From an uncultured Clostridia bacterium (GTDB taxonomy: Bacteria > Bacillota > Clostridia > TANB77 > CAG-508): a stretch of DNA of 37,758 nucleotides. The stretch is taken from positions 1 to 37,758 of the forward strand of contig CANRAM010000006.1 in the NCBI GenBank assembly GCA_947628605.1. The letters are read 5' to 3'. The notes below the pieces were generated by a model. The model was not told where the DNA came from. It searched no databases and worked only from the letters and a program-made list of their open reading frames with translations. Below, piece by piece: positions 18,188 through 28,379 of the stretch. Positions within the stretch are counted from its first letter, which is position 1. Every line of letters begins with the position of its first letter. A program made the translations under genes and the position numbers.

Positions 18188-18832
18188 ATGAAAAACTACT
18201 ATGAAATATTAGAAGTAGATGTAAAAGCTTCTTCTGAAATTATTGATAAAGCTTTTAAAGTTTTAGCAAAAAAATATCATCCCGATGCACATAATAGTGA
18301 TAAAAAAGAGTGGGCAGAGGAAAAGTTTAAAGAAATTAACGAGGCTTATGAAATTTTATCTAATGAAGAAAAAAGAAAAGAATATGATATAGAATTAGAT
18401 TATGATAAAAATAGCGCAATTGAAGCTATTTGCACTAAAAATGAATATCTTGAGAATTTAGTTAAGGAATTGCAAAGCGAATTAAATCGCATTAAAAATA
18501 ATACTGCAAAATCCAATTTTACAAATATATATTCAAATTACACTAATAACTCCACAGCAAATACCTATACTAATAATGCTAGCTCAAATTATAAATATAA
18601 TAATTATTATACTACTCCTAATAACAAAACTTATTATAGTAATAAACCACGCTTATTAAGTTTTAACTTAAAAGACTTAATTGCTCTTATTATTACGTTT
18701 TTTTTGCTAATTATAATTGGAATTATAGTTTGGAATATACCTTTTACACATACATTATTAGTTAATTTATATGAAAATAATAAACCAATTAAAGCTATTG
18801 TAAATGCTATTATTGAAATTTTTAATAAGTGA
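18188..18832 (+). CDS. Membrane-bound J-domain protein
   Basis: 214 residues. The first ~65 form a DnaJ domain with the essential HPD motif (KKYHPDAHN), which stimulates the ATPase of DnaK. A coiled stretch (LEEL-like, about 85-105) is followed by a low-complexity region rich in Asn, Thr and Tyr (about 108-155). One transmembrane helix follows ([19 protein letters not shown]), leaving a short outer tail. It lacks the zinc-finger and client-binding domains of true DnaJ, so it probably recruits DnaK at the membrane. AAAGGAG lies before the ATG. Single-gene unit on the plus strand. Confidence 0.82.
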   Translation: MKNYYEILEVDVKASSEIIDKAFKVLAKKYHPDAHNSDKKEWAEEKFKEINEAYEILSNEEKRKEYDIELDYDKNSAIEAICTKNEYLENLVKELQSELNRIKNNTAKSNFTNIYSNYTNNSTANTYTNNASSNYKYNNYYTTPNNKTYYSNKPRLLSFNLKDLIALIITFFLLIIIGIIVWNIPFTHTLLVNLYENNKPIKAIVNAIIEIFNK

Positions 18833-18880
18833 TTTATAAAAAGTGTCTCAGTTCAAAATTTAAATTTATAATTAATGATA

Positions 18881-18923
18881 TTGTATAATATGGTAAAATG
18901 CAAAAACACACCATATTATACAA
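18881..18923. terminator. Terminator between the J-domain gene and metK
   Basis: A 14-bp perfect inverted repeat (18881-18894 and 18910-18923) between converging genes, with T-rich flanks on the plus side. Confidence 0.8.
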
Positions 18924-18949
18924 TTTATTATTTTTATAAATTATACATT

Positions 18950-20095
18950 TTACTTTAATTCTATAATTTTTTCCCAAGGTAATTCTGGTTTTCCAAAATG
19001 TCCATAGTTTGTAGTTTTAGTATAAATAGGAGTTTGTAAGTCTAAATATTTTATTATTCCTCTTGGTGTTAATTCAAAATTTTTATAAATTAAATTTACT
19101 ATTTCTTCATCTGAAATTGTCCCTGTTCCAAAAGTATCTACATAAATAGAAACTGGTTTTGCTACTCCTATTGCATAACTAAATTGAATTTCACATCTTT
19201 TTGCAAAACCATTTGCTACAATGTTTTTTGCAATAAATCTTGCCATATATGCAGCAGACCTATCTACTTTAGTTGGGTCTTTTCCTGAAAAAGCTCCTCC
19301 TCCGTGGCGACTATATCCGCCATATGTATCTACTATAATTTTTCTTCCTGTTAAGCCACTATCTCCTAATGGACCTCCTATTACAAATCTTCCTGTTGGA
19401 TTAATATAATATTTTGTATTTTCATCTAAAAGTTCTTCAGGCACAACTTTTTTTATTACTTCATTTATTATATCTTTCCTTAATATTTCTAAACTTATAT
19501 CCTCTGTATGTTGGGTAGAAACTACTATTGTGTCTACTCTTATTGGCTTATTATCGTTGTATTCAATTGTTACTTGTGTTTTTCCGTCTGGTCGCAAGTA
19601 ATTTAAAATATTATTTTTCCTTACATCAGTTAGTCTTTTTGCAATACTATGTGCAAGATGTATTGGAAGTGGCATATAATTTTTAGTTTCATCACAAGCA
19701 AATCCAAACATAATTCCTTGGTCTCCTGCTCCCTCAGATAAGACCTCATTTCCTAATTTATCTTCTAAAGATTTATCTACTCCTAATGCTATATCTGGAG
19801 ATTGTTTAGAAATGTTTAAATGAATTTTACAAGTTCTATAGTCAATGTCTAAATTTTCATTATCGTATCCAATTTCCTTTATTGCATCTCTTGCAATTTG
19901 TTCTATATTAATATTAGCCTTTGTTGTAATTTCGCCTGTAATTGTAATTTCGCCTTTTCCAGCAACAGTTTCACACGCTACACGTGAATTTTTATCCTGT
20001 TTTAAACACTCATCTAATACACTATCTGATATATAATCACATAATTTATCTGGATGGCCTTCTGTAACACTTTCACTTGTAAATAATTTCTTCAT
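18950..20095 (-). CDS. metK: S-adenosylmethionine synthetase
   Basis: Makes SAM from methionine and ATP. 381 residues. Motifs: [15 protein letters not shown] at the start, [17 protein letters not shown] (methionine-binding loop), and [19 protein letters not shown] (P-loop-like ATP site). The ATG is preceded by AGAGGAAA. Its leader carries a SAM-I riboswitch and an intrinsic terminator, so end product shuts off its own synthesis at the RNA level. Monocistronic. Confidence 0.96.
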   Translation of the reverse strand: MKKLFTSESVTEGHPDKLCDYISDSVLDECLKQDKNSRVACETVAGKGEITITGEITTKANINIEQIARDAIKEIGYDNENLDIDYRTCKIHLNISKQSPDIALGVDKSLEDKLGNEVLSEGAGDQGIMFGFACDETKNYMPLPIHLAHSIAKRLTDVRKNNILNYLRPDGKTQVTIEYNDNKPIRVDTIVVSTQHTEDISLEILRKDIINEVIKKVVPEELLDENTKYYINPTGRFVIGGPLGDSGLTGRKIIVDTYGGYSRHGGGAFSGKDPTKVDRSAAYMARFIAKNIVANGFAKRCEIQFSYAIGVAKPVSIYVDTFGTGTISDEEIVNLIYKNFELTPRGIIKYLDLQTPIYTKTTNYGHFGKPELPWEKIIELK

Positions 20096-20132
20096 ATTTT
20101 TTCCTCTTTTCTTAGTATGTTTTTTAGTTTAC

Positions 20133-20168
20133 AAAAAAAATCTTTGCATAATATGCAAAGATTTTTTT
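20133..20168 (-). terminator. Riboswitch-controlled terminator of metK
   Basis: A strong stem (AAATCTTTGCATA with its complement) followed by eight T's on the minus strand, between the SAM-I aptamer and the metK start. This is the OFF-state structure of the riboswitch. Confidence 0.88.
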
Positions 20169-20177
20169 GTTAATACT

Positions 20178-20283
20178 TTATCATTCAAAGCTATATCTCT
20201 TTGCTTTGTCGGTATTAGCACCTTAAAATACTCAGGTTGCTGTGGAGTCATTAAGCCGAATCTCTCGTCCACTCTTGATAATA
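20178..20283 (-). promoter_or_regulatory. SAM-I (S-box) riboswitch
   Basis: On the minus strand the aptamer reads TTATCAAGAGTGGACGAGAG, then TTCGGCTTAATGACTCC, CAGCAACC, AAGGTGCTAATACCGAC, and closes with TGATAA. These are the S-box conserved blocks: the kink-turn region, the GCAACC of P2/P3, and the GGUGCTAAT of the J3/4 region. Helix P1 (TTATCA with TGATAA) closes it. A terminator hairpin follows, so SAM binding would stop transcription before metK. Confidence 0.93.
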
Positions 20284-20291
20284 TGTAATTT

Positions 20292-20825
20292 TTAAACTAA
20301 TTCTAATATAACTACTGATGCTCCGTCTCCTCTTCTTTGACCCAATTTTATAATACGTGTATATCCACCAACTCTATTTTCGTATTTTGGAGCTATTTCA
20401 TTAAATAATTTATTTGGTAAATCTATATTTTTTCCTTTTTCATCTTTTACTTTATTAAGCTTTTTCATCATTTTTCTTCTTGCATTTAATCTTGATGGCA
20501 TATCTTTTTGTCTAGATTCTGTTCTTTCTTCTTTTACAACTTTTAAGTATTCTTTTCCATTTTTGCTTGTAGCTTTAACAGTTTCTTTGTTTCCTTTTGA
20601 GTCTAATTTTGCTGTTACGACTTTAACATCTACCATTTCAAAATTATCTTTTTCTTTAACAGCAAGTGCAATAATGCTATCTACAATTGATTTTACTTCT
20701 TTTGCTCTAGCTTCAGTTGTTTGTATTTTTCCGTGAAGAATTACATCAGTTGTTAAGCATTTAAGCATAGCCAATCTTTGGTCTGTAGGTCTACCTAATT
20801 TTCTATTTTTTGCCACTTTTTTCAC
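20292..20825 (-). CDS. rplQ: 50S ribosomal protein L17, extended form
   Basis: Large-subunit protein near the exit tunnel. Starts [20 protein letters not shown], the family motif, though a truncated copy of the usual HRKLGR start. The end reads [20 protein letters not shown], also typical. At 177 residues it is about 50-60 longer than the usual 115-130: an extra Lys-rich block lies between residues ~68 and ~125. Longer forms exist in other Clostridia. It is the last gene of the adk-to-rplQ series, after rpoA. Confidence 0.93.
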   Translation of the reverse strand: MKKVAKNRKLGRPTDQRLAMLKCLTTDVILHGKIQTTEARAKEVKSIVDSIIALAVKEKDNFEMVDVKVVTAKLDSKGNKETVKATSKNGKEYLKVVKEERTESRQKDMPSRLNARRKMMKKLNKVKDEKGKNIDLPNKLFNEIAPKYENRVGGYTRIIKLGQRRGDGASVVILELV

Positions 20826-20871
20826 CTCTTCTAAAATTTTCTATAACTTTATAGTTAATTATATTTAATAT

Positions 20872-21819
20872 CTACTCTTCTTCTTTTGTAAAGTCCAATC
20901 CTAAAGAATGTAATTTATGTATAACCTCATCTAATGACTTCTTACCTAAATTTCTAACTTTCATCATATCTTCCTCTGTTTTATTTGCTAAATCTTCAAC
21001 TGTAGATATTCCAGCTCTTTTTAAGCAGTTAAATGAACGTACAGAAAGTTCTAAGTCTTCTATAGACATTTCTAATACTTTTTCTTTCTTTGATTCTTCT
21101 TTTTCAACCATTACTTGTGTATTTTTAGTTGCTTCTGATAAATCAATAAATATCTCTAAATGTCCTGTCATAACTTTAGCTGCAAGGCTTAATGCTTCAT
21201 CTGCTTTTAAGCTTCCATCTGTCCATACCTCTATAATTAATTTGTCAAAATCTACCATTTGACCTACCCTTGTATTTTCTACTGAGTAGTTTACTTTTTT
21301 TACTGGTGTGTAAATTGAATCTATTGGTAATACCGAAATATCTTGATTTGGTTTTTTGTTTTTTGTAGCACTGTTATATCCTCTACCTCTATCAACAGTC
21401 ATTTCCATCTTTAGACTTCCGCCTTCAGAAACAGTTGCTATATGTAAATCTGGATTTAGTATTTCTACTGAGCTATCTGTAATAATATCTCCTGCTTTAA
21501 CTTCACCCTCGCCTTTAAAATCAATTCTTATAATTTTTTCTTCGTTATCAAAAGATTTTAATCTTACATTTTTTAAATTAATTATTATTTCTGGTACATC
21601 TTCTACTACATTTGGAATAGTAGAAAATTCGTGTACAACACCTTCAATTTTTACACTTGTAATTGCACTTCCTGGAAGTGATGAAAGTAAAATTCTTCTT
21701 AGCGAATTTCCTATTGTTACTCCATAACCTCTTTCTAATGGTTCACAAACAAATTTAGCATAATTATTGTCATCATTTATTTCTAAACATTCAATATTTG
21801 GCTTTTCAAATTCTATCAT
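20872..21819 (-). CDS. rpoA: RNA polymerase alpha subunit
   Basis: Assembles the core polymerase. 315 residues, full length. N-terminal dimerisation domain with [20 protein letters not shown] and [15 protein letters not shown]. The flexible linker is acidic/Lys-rich ([13 protein letters not shown]). The C-terminal domain that binds UP elements and activators follows: [17 protein letters not shown], then [18 protein letters not shown]-type site before the ATG. Confidence 0.97.
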   Translation of the reverse strand: MIEFEKPNIECLEINDDNNYAKFVCEPLERGYGVTIGNSLRRILLSSLPGSAITSVKIEGVVHEFSTIPNVVEDVPEIIINLKNVRLKSFDNEEKIIRIDFKGEGEVKAGDIITDSSVEILNPDLHIATVSEGGSLKMEMTVDRGRGYNSATKNKKPNQDISVLPIDSIYTPVKKVNYSVENTRVGQMVDFDKLIIEVWTDGSLKADEALSLAAKVMTGHLEIFIDLSEATKNTQVMVEKEESKKEKVLEMSIEDLELSVRSFNCLKRAGISTVEDLANKTEEDMMKVRNLGKKSLDEVIHKLHSLGLDFTKEEE

Positions 21820-21919
21820 TTTTACCTCCTCAATTTTGATAACAAAACTTACATTCCATTATCTCGATAGGTATGATTAAAAAGTAAAACTTTAAATTTA
21901 TACTTCTAATCTCTATCCT

Positions 21920-22546
21920 CTATTTAGAGTATAACTCTACAATTAAGTGTTCTTGTACTGGTAAATCTATATCTTCTCTTGCTGCAAGTCTTATTACTTT
22001 TCCGCCTAACTTGTCAGCATCTTTTTCAAGCCAAGTTGGAACTGGTCTTGCGGAATTTGCTTCAACATTTTCTTTAATTATTCCTTTATCTTTCTTCAAT
22101 TCTCTTACAGAAATTACATCTCCTGGTTTTACTAAGTAAGATGCAATATCTACTTTATGACCATTTACTTCAAATAATCCGTGGTTTACTATTTGTCTTG
22201 CTTGTGCACGAGATGAACCATATCCTAATCTATAAACTACATTATCTAATCTACTTTCTAATAATTGAAGTAAGTTCTCACCAGTAACTCCTTTTTTATT
22301 TGAAGCCATTTCAAAATATCTTCTAAATTGTTTTTCTCCAACTCCATAAAATGATTTTGTTTTTTGTTTTTCTCTTAATTGAGTTCCATATTCAGAAAGC
22401 TTAGCTTTCTTTTGGCCGTGTTGTCCTGGTCCATAATTTCTTCTAGAAACAGAACATTTATCAGTATAACATCTTTCGCCTTTTAAGAATAGCTTTTGAC
22501 CTTCTCTACGGCAAATACGACATTGTTCGCCCGTTAATCTTGCCAT
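21920..22546 (-). CDS. rpsD: 30S ribosomal protein S4 (zinc-binding form)
   Basis: Primary 16S rRNA binding protein that nucleates 30S assembly; in many Firmicutes it also represses its own mRNA. 208 residues. The N-terminus carries CRIC...CYTDKC, four cysteines of the C+ zinc form. The S4 RNA-binding domain is visible at [24 protein letters not shown]. Co-transcribed with rpsK and rpoA. Confidence 0.96.
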   Translation of the reverse strand: MARLTGEQCRICRREGQKLFLKGERCYTDKCSVSRRNYGPGQHGQKKAKLSEYGTQLREKQKTKSFYGVGEKQFRRYFEMASNKKGVTGENLLQLLESRLDNVVYRLGYGSSRAQARQIVNHGLFEVNGHKVDIASYLVKPGDVISVRELKKDKGIIKENVEANSARPVPTWLEKDADKLGGKVIRLAAREDIDLPVQEHLIVELYSK

Positions 22547-22573
22547 TTTACTTCTCCTTTCTTTTTATTAAAT

Positions 22574-22972
22574 TTATACTCTTCTTCTTTTTGGTGGTCT
22601 ACATCCATTATGTGGTATAGGTGTAACATCCTTAATACTACTTAATTCTAATCCTGCTGTTTGTAAAGACCTAATTGCTGCCTCACGACCTGAACCAGGT
22701 CCTTTTACAAATACTTCTACAGTTTTTAAACCATGTTCCATTCCTGCTTTTGCTGCAGTAGCTGCTGCTTCTCCTGCTGCGAATGGTGTTGATTTTCTTG
22801 AACCTTTGAAACCTAATTCTCCAGCACTTGCCCAAGAAATAACGTTTCCTTGTGTATCAGTAATCGTAACGATTGTATTATTAAAACTTGAATGTATATG
22901 TGCAGCACCTTTTTCTATATTTTTTCTATTTCTTCTAGGTGTTTTCTTTGCTACAATTTTCTTATTAGCCAT
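22574..22972 (-). CDS. rpsK: 30S ribosomal protein S11
   Basis: Platform protein of the small subunit, next to the mRNA exit. 132 residues. Motifs [16 protein letters not shown] and [15 protein letters not shown]; ends with [13 protein letters not shown], the usual C-terminus. 16 bases from rpsM, strong AGGAGG site. Confidence 0.97.
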   Translation of the reverse strand: MANKKIVAKKTPRRNRKNIEKGAAHIHSSFNNTIVTITDTQGNVISWASAGELGFKGSRKSTPFAAGEAAATAAKAGMEHGLKTVEVFVKGPGSGREAAIRSLQTAGLELSSIKDVTPIPHNGCRPPKRRRV

Positions 22973-22988
22973 TTGGTTTTATACCTCC

Positions 22989-23357
22989 TTATTTTTTACT
23001 TTTACTAACTAATTTTCTTGGACCTTTTCTTGTACGGGCATTTGTTTTTGTTCTTTGTCCTCTTACAGGTAGTCCTCTTCTATGTCTTATTCCTCTATAA
23101 CATCCGATTTCAGTAAGTCTTTTAATATTTAAAGCTACTTCTCTTCTTAAGTCACCTTCTACTTTGTACTTTTCATCAATAACTTTTCTTATTTTGTTTA
23201 CTTCTTCGTCTGTTAAGTCTTTTACTCTAGTATCTGGATTTATTCCAGTTTCTTTTAGAATTTTTCTAGAACTTGATAATCCAATTCCATAGATATATGT
23301 TAGTCCTATTTCTACTCTTTTTTCTCTAGGTAAATCGATTCCTGCTATACGAGCCAT
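22989..23357 (-). CDS. rpsM: 30S ribosomal protein S13
   Basis: Head protein that contacts the large subunit and the P-site tRNA. 122 residues from the ATG at 23357. [17 protein letters not shown] is the standard start, preceded by GGAGGTG; an in-frame ATG 18 bases earlier overlaps the ribosome site and is rejected. Ends with [19 protein letters not shown] and a basic tail. Confidence 0.96.
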   Translation of the reverse strand: MARIAGIDLPREKRVEIGLTYIYGIGLSSSRKILKETGINPDTRVKDLTDEEVNKIRKVIDEKYKVEGDLRREVALNIKRLTEIGCYRGIRHRRGLPVRGQRTKTNARTRKGPRKLVSKSKK

Positions 23358-23421
23358 AAATTTTAGCACCTCCAAAATTATTATTGTTTTGCTTTCCTTA
23401 TATTAGCATTGAAATGTACAG

Positions 23422-23527
23422 TTATTTTAAGTCGTAATTAAAATAATTGTAGTTTACTAAACAGTTTAGCATAAATGTATATAAACACAAAACTATATTA
23501 AAATCAGCCGCTACATAGTTTTGTGTT
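23422..23527 (-). promoter_or_regulatory. Structured leader between rpmJ and rpsM
   Basis: The 194-base gap between rpmJ and rpsM contains two stems on the minus strand. One has 13-bp arms (23484-23496 with 23515-23527) around a loop carrying GTAGCGGCTG. The other has 9-bp arms (23422-23430 with 23438-23446). Neither has a proper T-run. This may be a ribosomal-protein binding leader or processing site; nothing else is seen in the gap. Confidence 0.5.
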
Positions 23528-23551
23528 AATATCAAAAGATAAATTATGAAA

Positions 23552-23665
23552 TTAACCTTGTCTTTGTTTGTGTTTAGGATTTTCGCAAATAACTCTTATT
23601 TTTCCTTTTCTTTTTATAACTTTGCATTTTTCGCAAATAGGTTTAACTGATGCTCTTACTTTCAT
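23552..23665 (-). CDS. rpmJ: 50S ribosomal protein L36
   Basis: 37 residues, the shortest ribosomal protein. [19 protein letters not shown] and [12 protein letters not shown] contain the Cys-Cys-Cys-His set of the zinc-binding form. GGAGGTG before the ATG. It lies between infA and rpsM, its usual place. Confidence 0.96.
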   Translation of the reverse strand: MKVRASVKPICEKCKVIKRKGKIRVICENPKHKQRQG

Positions 23666-23703
23666 TTACTACACCTCCTGTACGTAGATATTAGTTCGAA
23701 AAA

Positions 23704-23922
23704 TTATTTTGCTCTCCAAGTAATTCTACCTCTAGATAAGTCGTATGGTGATAATTCCACTTTTACTTTATCCCCTGGTAATATTTTTATATAATTCATT
23801 CTAAGTTTCCCAGAAATATGTGCAAGTATTTGATGTCCATTTTCTAGTTCTACTTTAAAATTAGTGTTAGGTAATGTTTCTACAACAGTTCCTTCCACTT
23901 CAATTATATCCTCTTTTGCCAA
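23704..23922 (-). CDS. infA: Translation initiation factor IF-1
   Basis: 72-residue OB-fold protein that blocks the ribosomal A site during initiation. [19 protein letters not shown] and [19 protein letters not shown] are the family motifs; ends [14 protein letters not shown] before the ATG. Confidence 0.97.
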   Translation of the reverse strand: MAKEDIIEVEGTVVETLPNTNFKVELENGHQILAHISGKLRMNYIKILPGDKVKVELSPYDLSRGRITWRAK

Positions 23923-23993
23923 TGTTTTTTCTCACTCCTTAAATTGATTTTTCTTTATGTTAATACAATTAGCTTATCTATTATATAACATCT

Positions 23994-24764
23994 TTAAATA
24001 ATTGTCAATATTTCTGGCTCTTTTTCTGTAATTAAAATTGTATTTTCATAATGAGCTGATAAACTTCCGTCTTCTGTAATAATTGTCCACCCGTCATCTA
24101 GTACTAGAATATCAGGCTTTCCATCGATTACCATTGGTTCTATTGCAAGTGTCATACCAGGTTCTAATTTTATTCCTTTTCCTGCTTTTCCATAGTTTGG
24201 TATCCCTGGGTCTTCGTGCATACTTCTTCCTATTCCGTGACCTTGAAATTCTTTTACTACACTATAGCCATTTTTCTCTACAAATTCACCTATTGCATGG
24301 CATACATCTCCTATTCTGTTACCTGCTTTTGCAAATTTAATTCCTTCAAAAAAGGCTTGTCTTGTAATTTCTATCAATTTTCTTGATTTTTCATTTATCT
24401 TTCCTACTCCATATGTTCTTGCTGCATCTCCATTAAATCCATTTTTATATGAAACTAAATCTATGCTAATAATATCTCCTTCTTTTAGTTTAATTTTAGA
24501 TGACGGAATTCCGTGAATTACTTCATCATTTATTGATGCACAAATAGTTGCTGGAAAATCTGGTATTCCTTTTTCTCCACTTGGATATCCTTTTTGTGCT
24601 GGTATTCCTCCTTCATCTCTAATTACTTTTTCAGCTATTTTATCTAATTCTAATGTAGTAATTCCTGGTTTTATTACTTCTTTCATTTTTTTATGAACTA
24701 ATGCAGTAATTCTACAGGCTTCTTTCATTTGTTCAATTTCTCTTTTAGATTTAATGTCTACCAT
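23994..24764 (-). CDS. map: Methionine aminopeptidase, type I
   Basis: Removes N-terminal methionine from new proteins using two metal ions. 256 residues. Metal ligands are seen in SIDLVSYKNGFNGDAART (two Asp), GHGIGRSMHEDPG (His), the Glu of AIEPM and the Glu of GSLSAHYENT. It begins 7 bases after adk and belongs to the same transcript. Confidence 0.95.
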   Translation of the reverse strand: MVDIKSKREIEQMKEACRITALVHKKMKEVIKPGITTLELDKIAEKVIRDEGGIPAQKGYPSGEKGIPDFPATICASINDEVIHGIPSSKIKLKEGDIISIDLVSYKNGFNGDAARTYGVGKINEKSRKLIEITRQAFFEGIKFAKAGNRIGDVCHAIGEFVEKNGYSVVKEFQGHGIGRSMHEDPGIPNYGKAGKGIKLEPGMTLAIEPMVIDGKPDILVLDDGWTIITEDGSLSAHYENTILITEKEPEILTII

Positions 24765-24771
24765 TTGCTCT

Positions 24772-25440
24772 TTATTCTCCTTTTATATCATTTAAAATGT
24801 CTGTTGCCACATCTATTCCTAATCTATTAATTCTTGTACTTACTTCTTCTGTTCTTACTACACCTTTTTCTTGATAATAATCTACAAGTGGTCTTGTTTG
24901 TTTATCATATATTTCTAATCTTTTATTTATTGCTTCTTCGCTACTATCATCTTTTCTTTGAACAAGATTTGCACCACATTTATCGCAAATTCCTTCTACT
25001 TTTGGTGGGTTCATTACTAAATTATATGTTGCTTTGCATTCTTGATTCGAGCATACTCTTCTTGTTAAAATTCTCTTAATTGTTTCATCTCTTGGTGTTG
25101 TTAGGTTTATTACCATATCTATTTTTTTATTTTTTTCTTTTAAAATATCATCTAATTTTTGGGCTTGTTCTATTGTTCTTGGAAAACCATCTAAAATAAA
25201 TCCATCTAGTGTATCTTTTTCATTTAATCTATTTGCTACCATTGGTACTGTAATTTCATCTGGTACTAATTCTCCTTTTGCAATATAGGTATTAGCTTTT
25301 TCTCCAAGTTCTGTTTTTTCTTCTATATTTTTTCTAAATATATCCCCTGTTGAAATTTGTGGCCATCCTGTTTTTTCGCTAATAATTCCTGCAACAGTTC
25401 CTTTTCCTGTTCCTTGTGCTCCCATCATAATAATATTCAT
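24772..25440 (-). CDS. adk: Adenylate kinase (zinc-lid form)
   Basis: Interconverts ATP + AMP and 2 ADP. P-loop GAQGTGKGTV at the N-terminus (Gln replaces the usual Pro), AMP site LDGFPRTIEQA, and a LID with four cysteines (CSNQEC and CDKCG) that bind zinc. 222 residues from the ATG at 25440, chosen because GGAGAG precedes it; an in-frame ATG eight codons earlier overlaps that site. In most Firmicutes secY stands before adk; here murD does, so the ribosomal block is broken at this point. Confidence 0.93.
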   Translation of the reverse strand: MNIIMMGAQGTGKGTVAGIISEKTGWPQISTGDIFRKNIEEKTELGEKANTYIAKGELVPDEITVPMVANRLNEKDTLDGFILDGFPRTIEQAQKLDDILKEKNKKIDMVINLTTPRDETIKRILTRRVCSNQECKATYNLVMNPPKVEGICDKCGANLVQRKDDSSEEAINKRLEIYDKQTRPLVDYYQEKGVVRTEEVSTRINRLGIDVATDILNDIKGE

Positions 25441-25494
25441 AACAATCTCTCCTATCTCTTTCATTAATTTTTCTTCATAATTTTACTATATGAT

Positions 25495-26847
25495 TTATAA
25501 ATTATCAATGCTTTTCACTAATTCTTTAAATAAATTTCCTTTTTCTTCAAAATTTTTAAAGTAACCATAACTTGCTGCTGTTGGTGATAATAGGCAAATT
25601 TTTTCCTTTGCTGTTACACGTTTTGCAACATCTACAGCTTCTTTTAAATCTTCAACAATATATGCTTTTTCTTTTTCTAAAAATTTTGCAATATCGTGAC
25701 CAGTTTTAGGCATACATATAATATTATTTATACTACTATTATTTAAATATTGAATAAATTTTGAATAATCTATTCCTCTATCCATTCCACCTATTATTAA
25801 TGTATCTACATTTTTTAGTACTTTTATAGCTTCAATTGTAGCCATTGGAACTGTTCCTATGCTATTATCATAGTAAAAAACTCCTCCATATTTTCCAATT
25901 GGTTCTAACCTATGGTTTAATGTTTTAAATTCTTTTATTGTTTGTATTGTTTTATTCAAATTTAGTTTTAATATTTCTGATACTGCTAAAACAAACATTA
26001 TATTGTTTAAGTTGTAATCACCTATTAAATTTCGTGGCTCATTTCTGTTGTATATTACTTTATCATTAAAATAAACTATGTCGTTTTTAAGGTATATATT
26101 ACTTTCATTTTTTCCTTTTAAGCTTACTTTATATGTTATTGAGGTTGAAGGTTTAACTATATTTTTTAACATTTCGTTATCTATATTATATATAAAATAG
26201 TCTGTTTCTTTTTGATATTTATATATGTTACATTTTGCTTTGGCATAGTTTTTATATGAGTTATAGTGGTCTAAATGTTCTTCAAATATGTTTAATAATA
26301 TTGCAATATTGGGTGATTTTTCCATATATTCTAATTGATGTGACGACATTTCTAATATTAATATCATATCTTCTTGTATTTCATCTATGTAATCAAATAC
26401 TGGTATTCCAATGTTGCCTAATAACATAGTTTTCATATTTTGCTCTTTTAATACATTGTATAAAAGCGTACTTGTAGTGCTTTTCCCTTTTGTTCCTGTA
26501 ATTCCTATTGTGTATACATTAAAAAATTCTAAAAATAATTCTAGTTGTGATTTTATTTTATGAAAAAATTTTGTTGTATCAATTTTTGCAAATGATATTC
26601 CTGGTGATTTCATAATAATATCATATTGTTCTAAGTTTTCTAAATATTTTTCTTCACTAATTATTTCTACGTTTTTATCTTGCTTTAAATCTTTTTCATT
26701 ATGAATTTCTTCTTTTTTATCTGCAATGTATATTAACTGTTCTTTTAAATATCTTCTTATTAATTTATATGTTGACTTTCCTTCTTTTCCAAAGCCTAAT
26801 ATAAGTATTTTTTTATTTTTAAAGTATTGTATTAAATTATTTATCAC
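25495..26847 (-). CDS. murD: UDP-N-acetylmuramoyl-L-alanine:glutamate ligase (MurD or MurD2)
   Basis: Mur ligase that adds glutamate to UDP-MurNAc-L-Ala in the cytosol. 450 residues. N-terminal Rossmann-like domain (ILGFGKEGKST), ATP loop GITGTKGKSTTS, central HRLEPIGKYGGVFYYDNS, and the C-terminal stretch LLSPTAASYGYFKNFEEKG. The ATG overlaps the end of the murL gene by 11 bases, implying coupled translation. Because MurL acts on the L-Glu product of MurD2, this enzyme is probably the L-glutamate-adding MurD2 type. That choice is inferred from the neighbour, not from a residue I can point to. Confidence 0.85.
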   Translation of the reverse strand: MINNLIQYFKNKKILILGFGKEGKSTYKLIRRYLKEQLIYIADKKEEIHNEKDLKQDKNVEIISEEKYLENLEQYDIIMKSPGISFAKIDTTKFFHKIKSQLELFLEFFNVYTIGITGTKGKSTTSTLLYNVLKEQNMKTMLLGNIGIPVFDYIDEIQEDMILILEMSSHQLEYMEKSPNIAILLNIFEEHLDHYNSYKNYAKAKCNIYKYQKETDYFIYNIDNEMLKNIVKPSTSITYKVSLKGKNESNIYLKNDIVYFNDKVIYNRNEPRNLIGDYNLNNIMFVLAVSEILKLNLNKTIQTIKEFKTLNHRLEPIGKYGGVFYYDNSIGTVPMATIEAIKVLKNVDTLIIGGMDRGIDYSKFIQYLNNSSINNIICMPKTGHDIAKFLEKEKAYIVEDLKEAVDVAKRVTAKEKICLLSPTAASYGYFKNFEEKGNLFKELVKSIDNL

Positions 26848-28216
26848 TTAAAAATACCTCTTTCCTTAACATAGCATTTTGTTCTTCGTTTAAATTATTG
26901 TTATCGTTATACCTTAATGTTATATCGTCATTTGTATTTACTAATTTATAGTTATTTTTGTAGTAGTTTAATAAATAAGGTAATTGGTTGTTTTTTGTTT
27001 CTATATTTTTGATTGTTTTACTTATTGCAAAATTTACTTCTTCATATGTTCCAACACAATCAAATGGTTTTGTTTCTCCATTTCCTGTTAATTCTAAGAA
27101 TGTTTTTAATAAGTTTTTATTTTCAAACATATCTTCTCCAAAAATTGAAACTAATTTTTCTTCATATAAGTATGGGCTTAGAATTGTGTAAGCAAATAAG
27201 CATTTTGCACAATTGCAACACCATTTCCAATTTTCATTTTTACTTCCTATGTTGCAACTTTTAAATATATTATGATATTGTTCTTTTCTTGAAAATATTT
27301 TTGCTATTTGTAGTTCATTAAGTGGTCTTAAGAAACTAAAATATTTTACATCGGTTTTTAAATATTTTTTTGCATATTCTTGAAAGTCACATTCAAATTC
27401 AAAACTTTTAGAATACTGGTGGTTTACTTTTTCTCCTACTACATTAGATTCATTTGCACTGTTTTCGTTTGATAATGCTATATATTTTTTCCCTAATAAG
27501 TATGCTACCATATATGATGTAAATGCAAGCATTGCTGAAAATGGAGTGTGACCGTTTATATATCCTTTTTTATTTAATTCTATTATGTTTTTATCTATAT
27601 TTCTATATATTTCTATTATATTACTATTACTAAAACCTGCTAATTTTGCACATTCTAGAGTTACTGGTTTTGGATTAATAATTAAAGCATAATCATTCTT
27701 TTTATCTATTTGTAATGTTTCTAAGGTTACACAAGAGTCCTTTCCTCCTCCTATAGGTACTATATAACCTGTTAATTCGTCTTTTATGTTTTCATCTAAT
27801 TCATTTTTTGTTTTTTGACATTCTATGCTCATAAAGTTTTCTATTGTTGTTTTTATATTATTGGTATAGAATAATTCTCCTAACCCATAAAAATATAATT
27901 TTTTCCACCATTTTTTTTGTTCTTCGTTTAAGTATCCACATTTTATAATAACTTTAGGTGAACATGTGCTTTTCCAGTAGCTTATTAATTCTATAAGACC
28001 TATGTGAAAAATCATATTTTCTATGTATTTACTGTTTATATCTTTCATTTTAAAGTTTTTCTTTAGTATTTTTATGTTAGGCTTGAATTTTGTAAGTTCT
28101 GGTATTTCAAATTCAAATTCTAAATTTATTGCTTCTTTATCTTCTTTTATGGTATAGCTATTATAGTAAAATTCTTTATATCTTTTTCTATAGTTCTCAA
28201 ACTCTAATGATTTATC
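26837..28216 (-). CDS. murL: Probable UDP-MurNAc-L-Ala-L-Glu epimerase MurL
   Basis: MurL converts the terminal L-Glu of UDP-MurNAc-L-Ala-L-Glu to D-Glu, giving an alternative to glutamate racemase. 459 residues. The family's ATP-binding PP-loop-like motif is GGGKDSCVTLE; further conserved stretches are NPKPVTLECAKLAG, NGHTPFSAMLAF, SNENSANESNV and a Cys-rich WCCNCAKCLFAY. The start at 28216 (AAGGAAA upstream) is preferred to an in-frame ATG 17 codons earlier. Coupling with murD supports the role. An alternative is an uncharacterised PP-loop ligase; I judge MurL more likely. Confidence 0.75.
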   Translation of the reverse strand, partial: DKSLEFENYRKRYKEFYYNSYTIKEDKEAINLEFEFEIPELTKFKPNIKILKKNFKMKDINSKYIENMIFHIGLIELISYWKSTCSPKVIIKCGYLNEEQKKWWKKLYFYGLGELFYTNNIKTTIENFMSIECQKTKNELDENIKDELTGYIVPIGGGKDSCVTLETLQIDKKNDYALIINPKPVTLECAKLAGFSNSNIIEIYRNIDKNIIELNKKGYINGHTPFSAMLAFTSYMVAYLLGKKYIALSNENSANESNVVGEKVNHQYSKSFEFECDFQEYAKKYLKTDVKYFSFLRPLNELQIAKIFSRKEQYHNIFKSCNIGSKNENWKWCCNCAKCLFAYTILSPYLYEEKLVSIFGEDMFENKNLLKTFLELTGNGETKPFDCVGTYEEVNFAISKTIKNIETKNNQLPYLLNYYKNNYKLVNTNDDITLRYNDNNNLNEEQNAMLRKEVFLSDK

Positions 28217-28379
28217 CATTAATATAATTTTCCTTTCACAAATTTTCCATCTTTTAATAATATTCATAATATAAAGTTTTGTTACATTTTATAGTATACC
28301 ACACTTTTTTACAAAAAAACCAAATTGTGTCAAAATTTATAAGAAATAATATTAAAAAGAACTATATTTCTATAGCTCT

